This document shows, one piece after another, positions 57,815 through 64,000 of a DNA stretch of 64,000 nucleotides. Under the pieces are notes generated by a model. That model was not told where the DNA came from. It did no database searches and saw nothing but the letters and a program-made list of their open reading frames with translations. Made by a program: the position numbers and the translations under genes. Location of the stretch: contig NZ_FOQO01000002.1 in NCBI RefSeq assembly GCF_900113765.1, forward strand, positions 62,001 through 126,000. Direction: 5' to 3'. This stretch comes from Parapedobacter indicus. Its GTDB lineage: Bacteria > Bacteroidota > Bacteroidia > Sphingobacteriales > Sphingobacteriaceae. How positions within the stretch are numbered: the stretch's first letter is position 1; every line of letters begins with the position of its first letter.

Positions 57815-59881
57815 TTAGGATTTATATTTCAGATAATTGTAAATGTCTTCCTGTGCACGATGCCTGATTCTGTTTTTGCTACCGATATATCGGTTGTTAT
57901 TTAATTGGTTGATTTCGCGCGCTTTCGTGTTATCGCGCAATTGAATATCAATGATATCACGGATTTCCCGTTGAATACGTTGGTCAACGATCGGAAAAGC
58001 CACTTCTACCCGCCGATCGATGTTGCGCGTCATCAAGTCGGCAGACGACAAGTAAATCAATTCATTGCCCCCATTCCCAAAAATCCACACTCGCGCATGT
58101 TCCAGATAGCGATCGATGATACTCCTAACCGTAATACGTTCGCTGAATCCGGCCTGACCAGGTACAAGACAGCACATGCCTCGGATAATCAGTTGAATGG
58201 TTACCCCCGCATTGTTTGCTTCGTACAGTTTTTCGATCACCTCGTCGTCCGACAGGCTGTTCATCTTTAGCACCATGTACCCTGTTTTTCCCGCTTTCAC
58301 CGCGTCGATTTCATTCTTGATCAATTGATAAAATCGCTGACGGGTTTCCAGCGGAGATGCGATGATTGCCTTGTAACCGCGATGGAATGTTTGCTTTTCT
58401 AACCCTCTGAACAGGCGTTTAAGGTCTTTTGTAATTAACGGGTTAACTGTAAAGAGACTGTGGTCGCCATAGAGTTTGGCTGTCTTTTCATTGAAGTTTC
58501 CAGTGGCTAGGTTTGCGTAATAGACTAACCCCCGTTTCTCCCGCCGTGCGATCAAACAGATTTTCGCATGTACTTTATATTGTACAACACCAATATTCAC
58601 ATTTACCCCACCTTCCTCCAATTGATTACGCCAATAGATGTTGGCTTCCTCATCGAACCGCGCTTTCAGCTCAAGCAGGCAATTCACTTTTTTACCATTT
58701 TGAGCGGCATTGATGAGGGCATTGATTACACTGGAATTTTCGGCTAAACGATACAGGCAGATGTTGATTTCTTTGACTTTGGGATCCATCGCCGCCTCTC
58801 GCAGGAAATGAACAATATAGTCAAATGATTGATAGGGTAAACTTATCAGGTAATCCCGTTGCGCCATTTGGCTGAATATACTGCGGCTTAAATCCAAATT
58901 ACTAACCCGAAGCTGAGGCATCGGAGTGTATTCCAGTGATGGTCCACCCACATTGGGAAAGTCGATAAAGTCTTTGAAATTGTGATACCTCCCCCCGGGG
59001 ATGAGTGCCTCCGAATCCAATTGCATACAGGCGACTAAGTAATTAAGCGTATCAAGAGGAATGTCATTGTCGTACAACAACCGCATGGGTCTCCCCTTAT
59101 CCCTACGCTGCAAGCTGCGCATCAGCGCTTCGACAAACCGTTCGCTAACATTGGCATCGATGTCCAATTCCGCATCGCGCGTGAGCTGAATGCTATACGC
59201 CTCCACAGTATCGTATTCAAAAATAAAAAACAGATCGTCCAAACAATACCGGATGATATCGTCCAACAAAATAATAAATTTCAGCCCCTTATTTTCCGGT
59301 AAGATCAGAAATCTCGATAGGATTGCCGTAGGAATCTCGACCAGTGCATACTTCACCTTTTTGCGAAAGGTAAGCTTGACGATGAAATAAATATGACGGT
59401 CTCTCAGCTCAGGGAACGGTTTGCCGAAATCTTCGCTTTCGAGCATAATGGGAACCAGTGTAGGCAATACCTGGCGCCGGAAATAGCCACGTACATATTC
59501 ACCCCGGGCTACATTCAATTGCTGCTCATTGATGATAAAGATCTTCTTAGCCTCCAATTCTTTGATAATTTCCTGCTCATATAGAAAGTCAAACCGTTTT
59601 TCAAGTTTGACAACGATATTCTTGATTTCATTCAGGATTTTTTTTGGGTTAAAACCCAGCATGTTCTTGGTTTTGGTATTGATATCAACAAGTCGGTTGA
59701 GCGTGGCCACTCGCACACGATAAAATTCGTCTAAATTGGAAGAAAATATCGCTAAAAATCGTAGACGCTCGATCAGCGGTACCGTCTTGTCTGCAGCTTC
59801 TTGCAGCACGCGCTCGTTGAAATACAACCAGCTTAATTCGCGGTTTATAAGTGGGTATTTGTGCTTCACAACTGTTAACAT
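57815..59881 (-). CDS. ppk1: Polyphosphate kinase 1
   Basis: 688 residues from ATG 59881 (MLTVVKHKYPLINRELSWL), preferred over the ATG at 59917. The N-domain opens INRELSWLYFNERVLQEA. The catalytic core has LIPGGRYHNFKDFIDFPNVG, VKEINICLYRLAENSSVINA and YKVHAKICLI with the phosphorylated His438. YYANLATGNFNEKTAKLYGD and ADLMTRNIDRRVEVAFPI (second conserved-His-equivalent region) complete PPK1. It makes long-chain polyphosphate from ATP at the membrane. First gene of ppk1-ppx. Confidence 0.96.
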   Translation of the reverse strand: MLTVVKHKYPLINRELSWLYFNERVLQEAADKTVPLIERLRFLAIFSSNLDEFYRVRVATLNRLVDINTKTKNMLGFNPKKILNEIKNIVVKLEKRFDFLYEQEIIKELEAKKIFIINEQQLNVARGEYVRGYFRRQVLPTLVPIMLESEDFGKPFPELRDRHIYFIVKLTFRKKVKYALVEIPTAILSRFLILPENKGLKFIILLDDIIRYCLDDLFFIFEYDTVEAYSIQLTRDAELDIDANVSERFVEALMRSLQRRDKGRPMRLLYDNDIPLDTLNYLVACMQLDSEALIPGGRYHNFKDFIDFPNVGGPSLEYTPMPQLRVSNLDLSRSIFSQMAQRDYLISLPYQSFDYIVHFLREAAMDPKVKEINICLYRLAENSSVINALINAAQNGKKVNCLLELKARFDEEANIYWRNQLEEGGVNVNIGVVQYKVHAKICLIARREKRGLVYYANLATGNFNEKTAKLYGDHSLFTVNPLITKDLKRLFRGLEKQTFHRGYKAIIASPLETRQRFYQLIKNEIDAVKAGKTGYMVLKMNSLSDDEVIEKLYEANNAGVTIQLIIRGMCCLVPGQAGFSERITVRSIIDRYLEHARVWIFGNGGNELIYLSSADLMTRNIDRRVEVAFPIVDQRIQREIRDIIDIQLRDNTKAREINQLNNNRYIGSKNRIRHRAQEDIYNYLKYKS

Positions 59882-59986
59882 ACGGCCGTCTTGAGTTCTT
59901 CCGGCCAATAATAACAATGTAAAGTTTCGTTAGTGTTAATTATCTATTAATTCACTATAACCAAACATCGTATCAGTCAGAAAATC

Positions 59987-61021
59987 TTAAATTCCATTCC
60001 AGGTAGGCTGCTCAAGTATTTCCAGTTGCCACAGAATTTCCTCAGACTTAACCGGAAAAGGCTCTTCCTTCCGTATCTGTGCATATACGGCGTTGAATAA
60101 ATCGTTATAATCTCCCTTAAGCGCCTCCCTGTATCGAAGTTCTCGGTCGCCATTTGGTTTTACGAGTGTAATCAGTCCCTCCTTGCCCACCGGTTCAATG
60201 CCATACTGCGGGTCTTTCGGCGAAAGCCCAGCCTGCAGCTGATCCTCCTGAACATCAGCCCTTACTTTGTGGAAAGACCCTCTAACCCCATGTAACACAT
60301 AAGCCGGTAGCGGATTAGCAACCAAGAGGCTTGCGTGGATGAAGACCGTAAACCCTTTTGGATAACTCAGCACCAATGTCGAAAAGTCGTCGACCTCAGA
60401 TCCCGGTCGGTGGGTAGCCAAGATTTTTAAACTTTTCTCCGGCTTGCCGAATAAACTGATAACCTGATCGAGCAAGTGTGGACCAAGGTCATATAACACG
60501 CCGCTTCCAGGAATCTTCCGTTCTTTAAATATCTTCGGGCTCTTCTCCATTCGGTAGCGGTCAAACCGTACGTGCAATTCGATCAGCTCACCGAGCGTCT
60601 CGCGTTCAACCACGCGTTTGAGCAGCTTGAAATCACTATCCCAACGACGGTTCTGGAACACCATTACGTACCGATTTACGGCTTTCCCCAACTCGAACAA
60701 TTTCCTGGCATCCTCGGCGTTCGGCGCGAAGGGCTTTTCGACTAATATATGTTTCCCCGCCTTCAGTGCTTTGGTAGCGTAGTCTACGTGTGTATCATTC
60801 GGCGTGTTCACAATGACAAATTCTATCTTATCATCGTTCAGCAATTCATCCACCGAATCATAACTAATTACATCCGGATATCGTCGTTGGGCGCGTTTTT
60901 CGTGCCTTTCTACAACAGCCCGTAGCTCAAACCGACTTTTCTGGTGTATAAATGGCGCGTGGAATACCCGCCCCGACATTCCGTACGATAAGATTCCTGT
61001 GACAACGCTTTTTTTTGACAT
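59987..61021 (-). CDS. Gfo/Idh/MocA-family NAD(P)-dependent oxidoreductase
   Basis: 344 residues. N-terminal Rossmann domain (ILSYGMSGRVFHAPFIHQ as dinucleotide loop, FVIVNTPNDTHVDYATKAL) with the family's EKP motif in KHILVEKPFAPNAEDA. C-terminal alpha/beta domain with GSGVLYDLGPHLLDQVISLF, where the His of GPHLLDQ is the usual catalytic acid. Most similar in layout to the YdgJ/scyllo-inositol-dehydrogenase-like branch, which opens GxxSYGMSGxxFHxP. Substrate probably a sugar or cyclitol. 17 bp after the lipoprotein gene, same direction, probably co-transcribed. Confidence 0.93.
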   Translation of the reverse strand: MSKKSVVTGILSYGMSGRVFHAPFIHQKSRFELRAVVERHEKRAQRRYPDVISYDSVDELLNDDKIEFVIVNTPNDTHVDYATKALKAGKHILVEKPFAPNAEDARKLFELGKAVNRYVMVFQNRRWDSDFKLLKRVVERETLGELIELHVRFDRYRMEKSPKIFKERKIPGSGVLYDLGPHLLDQVISLFGKPEKSLKILATHRPGSEVDDFSTLVLSYPKGFTVFIHASLLVANPLPAYVLHGVRGSFHKVRADVQEDQLQAGLSPKDPQYGIEPVGKEGLITLVKPNGDRELRYREALKGDYNDLFNAVYAQIRKEEPFPVKSEEILWQLEILEQPTWNGI

Positions 61022-61038
61022 GGCGGTACGGAAATTAA

Positions 61039-61593
61039 TCAGTGATGTGCGCCATGCTCTTCATGGCCACCCGCTAATGCAAAAACCTCCTTCACGGCCG
61101 GAAGCTTCTCTTTTGCGTAATCTTTCAACGCCTTAGAAGTATTCCGGTCAATCCGGTTAAAATGTTCCAAGATTACACCCTGCTCATGCTGAACATGAGC
61201 AAGATAAGCTTCGTTACTGAAACTGGCTAGGCTGTCAGGAGCAAAATGGTGCGGTACAGCAAAACCGGGAAGACCGGGGTCAGGCAAAATAACTTGAAAG
61301 GTTGCCGCGAGGCTCTCCAACTCCGGAATCATCCCTTTATACACATCGCTGATCTTTGAGGCTATTTTTTTAGTCGCTTCTGACGCTGTCGTTGACTGTA
61401 TATATTCCGCCAATTGTACTTCATATACAGCTTTTTCATGTGTCAGCTTAAAAAATAGATAACCATCTGTATCGACACCTGTCTCGTTGTTAAATAGCAA
61501 CGACCTCTTCACCGGTTCGCCGGCATGCTGCGTACAAGAACTTACTGCCACAGCCAAGGGCAGCGCCATCAAACAAATATTTCTAAATTTCAT
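61039..61593 (-). CDS. DUF4142-like lipoprotein with His-rich tail
   Basis: 184 residues. Lipoprotein signal AVAVSSC (Cys20). The mature part is helical: GYLFFKLTHEKAVYEVQLAE, ATKKIASKISDVYKGMIPEL, FSNEAYLAHVQHEQGVILEH and SKALKDYAKEKLPAVKEVF. The HVQHEQGVILEHF stretch and helix order resemble DUF4142, a ferritin-like predicted periplasmic fold. The end GGHEEHGAHH is His-rich and could bind metal. The call to DUF4142 is tentative. It has its own -7 element 19 bp upstream. Confidence 0.7.
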   Translation of the reverse strand: MKFRNICLMALPLAVAVSSCTQHAGEPVKRSLLFNNETGVDTDGYLFFKLTHEKAVYEVQLAEYIQSTTASEATKKIASKISDVYKGMIPELESLAATFQVILPDPGLPGFAVPHHFAPDSLASFSNEAYLAHVQHEQGVILEHFNRIDRNTSKALKDYAKEKLPAVKEVFALAGGHEEHGAHH

Positions 61594-61612
61594 AAAAACT
61601 CAATTAATGCAA

Positions 61613-61620
61613 CAAACTTA
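61613..61620 (-). promoter_or_regulatory. -7 promoter element of DUF4142-like gene
   Basis: The minus strand reads TAAGTTTG (TAnnTTTG), 19 bases before the ATG at 61593, in the 71-bp gap after ppc. Confidence 0.6.
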
Positions 61621-61664
61621 GCTAAAAATGTCGTGCTTATCAACAGTTTTCAGACGACTGGTGA

Positions 61665-64000
61665 TCAGGCAAGATTCCTACCTGCATTTACCACGCCGTA
61701 AAGGGTGCGGGTTACCAGCTTTGAGAACACTTCACGGTCCTTTTCATTCAACTCGCCCTTTTGCAATTTTTTGATGGCATAATGCTGAATGATTAACAGC
61801 GGAAGTACGATTTTTTCCCGTATGGCAATAGATTCCCGCTCCACAGGGTAATTTTCCATTAACACCTTGCTTCCGCTAAGTTTCAGCACGTAATGTTTGG
61901 TGCGTTCATACTCATCGCGCATTTTCACCCAAAAATCGCCAAACGTTTCGTCTGCTTGGATGTAGGAAGTCAGGTCAAAATTTGACTTAGACATTGACAT
62001 CATACAATTGTCGATGATGGTTTTGAACATACCGGATGTCTCATAAAGCTCCTGTACTTCCTCCCATTTGCCTTGTTCCTCAGCCCGCTGAAGCGCCGAT
62101 CCTACGCCGAAAAAACCGGGTATATTTTGTTTCAATTGGCTCCAAGAGGTAACGAAGCTAATGGCCCTCAAGTCTTCAAGACGTAACTCTTTATCCGAAT
62201 TTCGTTTAACAGGCCGGCTACTGATATTGATTTGAGAGAGGAATTTGAGCGGACTGAATTTCTCAAGATATTTAAGAAATAGCGGGTTGTGTCGCAACGA
62301 CAGAAACTGTTCATGACTAACGTGCGCCATCTCATCAATCAATTGCTTTTTTTCCGCCGACAGGGTATCTCCGTCCTTTTGCCCAATGTGAGAAGTGAGT
62401 CCGGCGTGAAGAAGTTGTTCGATATTATAATAAGCCGTATCCCACGAACCATATTGGCTACTAATCGTTTGGCCCTGTATCGTTAACTGGATATGATCGT
62501 TCGCAATCTCTTTGCCCATCGAAGCATAAAAGCGTTGTGTTTTTCCGCCGCCTCGAGCAGGAGGACCTCCCCTTCCATCGAAAAATACCAAGTCGACATC
62601 GTATTGCCGAGCCATGGCGGTAAGCTCCACTTTGGCCTTATAAATCGACCAATTAGCCATCAAATAGCCACCATCTTTCGTGCTGTCTGAAAACCCGAGC
62701 ATAATCGTCTGCTTATTGTCCCGCCGCGCAAGGTGCGCCGTGTAATGAGGATGCGTATACAGCGCCTCCATTACTGCTGCCGCGCGTTTGAGGTCATCAA
62801 CGGTCTCAAACAGGGGGACGAAGTCGATACAAAGCGATTCAGTATGCCAATCACTCCATAAAAACAATTCCATAAGTTCAAGAATATCAGAAGCTTGTTG
62901 GCAGTTGCTGATGATAAACCGCTGTGCCGCGCGCTCGCCGCCCGATCGTTGAATATCCTTAATCAACCGGATAACACTTAACGTGTCAGCCACCAAGGGG
63001 GCCGCATCATCTTCATAAGACAAGTCGCAAGCCTCGAATTTAAATGCTTGTTGTTTAGCAACCTCATCTAGCCGTTCAAAATCGCCTCTAATACGTGTTT
63101 CCTCTACATATTTTTCGCGTATATATGCATGCGTCTGCCGGATTACGCTACTATCCTGACGGATATCCAATGTTGCAAAGAAACAGCCGAACGTTCTTAC
63201 TTTGCGAATCAGGTCATCCACCAATTCGACAAATAAACCGTCGTGGTAGTCAGTTAAGACGCGCTTGATCTCTTTCAGATTATGTATAATAACCGATTTT
63301 TCATTTTCCGGGCTTTCCGAAGGATTAAAGCTGTTCTCATGAAACCTATTCTGCAGGATATCCATATACTTTTCGACACCTTTGAATGTGATGCGTCTCT
63401 TGAGTACCCGAAAATCACGGTAATAACAACGGAACAAAATAGTACGCAGCAGCAGGGCGACGCGCTTTGTGCCCTCAACCGTCACATTTGGATTCCCATC
63501 GCGGTCGCCTCCCGGCCAAAAGCCTAATTCCACCAGTTGCCGGTTTTCATCGACTGGCAGATCAAACTCATCATCGATTTTTGACTGAATAGCCGATGCC
63601 ACGGGATAAAACACCTTTTCGAGAAACCACGCCAAGCTAATTGCCTCATCTACCGGCGTGGGCTTGTTTTTCATCATAAACGGTGTTTTGCCCAGCTGTT
63701 GCAACAATAAATGGATGTTATTGATGTCATTCTTTTTCAAGGCTTCCGTCAAATCCGTGATGATCGCCAAAACTGGCCCCGGATAAAACTGCGTGGGGTG
63801 GGCCGTCAACACCAGCCGCAAGGAGAAATCACGCAGTTTGCTTACCAATTTATTGCGTAAATCCTTATTGTTTTCCGTTTGCTTGAAGACAGAATCCAAT
63901 AATCCCGCTTCATCCGACCGACCGGTTTTCCGGAAGGCAGCGTCTTCTACAGCATCAAATAGGACCACCTGCCGCTCTATATACTGAATGATACGGAAAA
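61665..64000 (-). CDS. ppc: Phosphoenolpyruvate carboxylase (N-terminus outside window)
   Basis: About 778 codons to the right edge. The frame continues past the first internal GTG (63968) with IIQYIERQVVLFDAVEDAAF, so the start is outside the window. It carboxylates phosphoenolpyruvate to oxaloacetate, refilling the TCA cycle. Seen: RLVLTAHPTQFYPG with the catalytic His (most PEPCs have TAHPTE; here Gln-Phe-Tyr), FWPGGDRDGNPNV, IMLGFSDSTKDGGYL, VDLVFFDGRGGPPARGGGKT (other PEPCs: HGRGGxxGRGGG), QGQTISSQYG and the C-terminal ITLPLLxxNG equivalent RTLYGVVNAGRNLA. The motif variants fit the Bacteroidota branch as I recall it. Whether allosteric sites are kept cannot be judged. Confidence 0.95.
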   Translation of the reverse strand, partial: FRIIQYIERQVVLFDAVEDAAFRKTGRSDEAGLLDSVFKQTENNKDLRNKLVSKLRDFSLRLVLTAHPTQFYPGPVLAIITDLTEALKKNDINNIHLLLQQLGKTPFMMKNKPTPVDEAISLAWFLEKVFYPVASAIQSKIDDEFDLPVDENRQLVELGFWPGGDRDGNPNVTVEGTKRVALLLRTILFRCYYRDFRVLKRRITFKGVEKYMDILQNRFHENSFNPSESPENEKSVIIHNLKEIKRVLTDYHDGLFVELVDDLIRKVRTFGCFFATLDIRQDSSVIRQTHAYIREKYVEETRIRGDFERLDEVAKQQAFKFEACDLSYEDDAAPLVADTLSVIRLIKDIQRSGGERAAQRFIISNCQQASDILELMELFLWSDWHTESLCIDFVPLFETVDDLKRAAAVMEALYTHPHYTAHLARRDNKQTIMLGFSDSTKDGGYLMANWSIYKAKVELTAMARQYDVDLVFFDGRGGPPARGGGKTQRFYASMGKEIANDHIQLTIQGQTISSQYGSWDTAYYNIEQLLHAGLTSHIGQKDGDTLSAEKKQLIDEMAHVSHEQFLSLRHNPLFLKYLEKFSPLKFLSQINISSRPVKRNSDKELRLEDLRAISFVTSWSQLKQNIPGFFGVGSALQRAEEQGKWEEVQELYETSGMFKTIIDNCMMSMSKSNFDLTSYIQADETFGDFWVKMRDEYERTKHYVLKLSGSKVLMENYPVERESIAIREKIVLPLLIIQHYAIKKLQKGELNEKDREVFSKLVTRTLYGVVNAGRNLA

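Noticed and set aside
1..64000. CRISPR arrays, transposases, integrases, prophage genes, att duplications at the tRNA genes
   Set aside because: Looked for and not seen; the three tRNA genes have no repeated 3' end segment nearby and no recombinase gene is present.

Overview
The window reads as a chromosomal segment of a Bacteroidota bacterium, most likely of the family Sphingobacteriaceae (the family placement is inference). The pointers are two SusC/SusD outer-membrane uptake pairs, many lipoprotein signal peptides, a phosphoenolpyruvate carboxylase of the Bacteroidota type, split ABC-2 exporter genes, and repeated use of the Bacteroidota sigma-A -7 element TAnnTTTG, including in front of all three tRNA genes. 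There are no transposases, phage genes or CRISPR arrays. Both ends are cut: a susC gene on the left and ppc on the right. LAYOUT. 1-2.8 kb: 3' part of a susC plus its susD. 2.8-6.8 kb: a four-gene Mn/Zn/Fe ABC importer operon. Its first permease carries a DtxR/MntR-like regulator domain at the C-terminus, and its promoter holds a perfect 14-bp palindrome. 6.8-7.5 kb: a PhnB-like VOC protein and tRNA-Leu(CAA). 7.7-12.3 kb: a second, complete susCD pair on the minus strand. 12.6-19.2 kb: a methyltransferase, a lipoprotein sulfatase, a fructosamine-kinase-like protein and a beta-propeller/HEAT/cytochrome c lipoprotein. 19.2-21.2 kb: ychF, an Lrp/AsnC regulator and tRNA-Arg(CCG). 21.3-32.9 kb: an MFS transporter and a minus-strand Wzx/Wzy-type polysaccharide operon whose genes mostly overlap by a few bases: flippase, GT2, two GT4s, polymerase/ligase, GT4, beta-helix protein, rhamnosyltransferase-like GT2 and initiating sugar-phosphate transferase. 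32.9-33.9 kb: a DUF2892 membrane protein divergent from an AraC-type regulator with an N-terminal CxxC domain. 34.0-40.9 kb: a TetR-controlled tripartite ABC-2 exporter resembling cecR-ybhGFSR of E. coli, with its own TolC and with the two ATPase halves as separate genes. 41.0-45.1 kb: a HAD-like protein lacking its nucleophile, an ATP-cone/PD-(D/E)XK protein, a LOG-family protein and an ABC exporter. 45.2-47.0 kb: dnaX with an A10 slippery run. 47-56.6 kb: small metabolic and stress genes: Spx/ArsC-like protein, M1 peptidase, dodecin, ECF sigma factor, a 56-aa lipoprotein, cold-shock-domain protein, acyl-CoA dehydrogenase, YciF-like ferritin-fold protein, PncC and tRNA-Leu(GAG). 56.9-59.9 kb: the polyphosphate operon ppk1-ppx. 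60-64 kb: a Gfo/Idh/MocA oxidoreductase, a His-tailed lipoprotein and ppc. HOW THE GENES WORK TOGETHER. SusCD pairs, sulfatase and the propeller/cytochrome lipoprotein suggest glycan capture and periplasmic processing. The Mn-type importer appears able to sense its own cargo. The exporter operon is probably autorepressed through two identical inverted repeats, one in front of tetR and one in front of tolC. REGULATORY READING. TAnnTTTG elements were used to settle several starts. Three genes have this element exactly four bases before the ATG, which predicts leaderless mRNAs. No database search was possible: family names rest on recognised motifs, and all functions are inferred.
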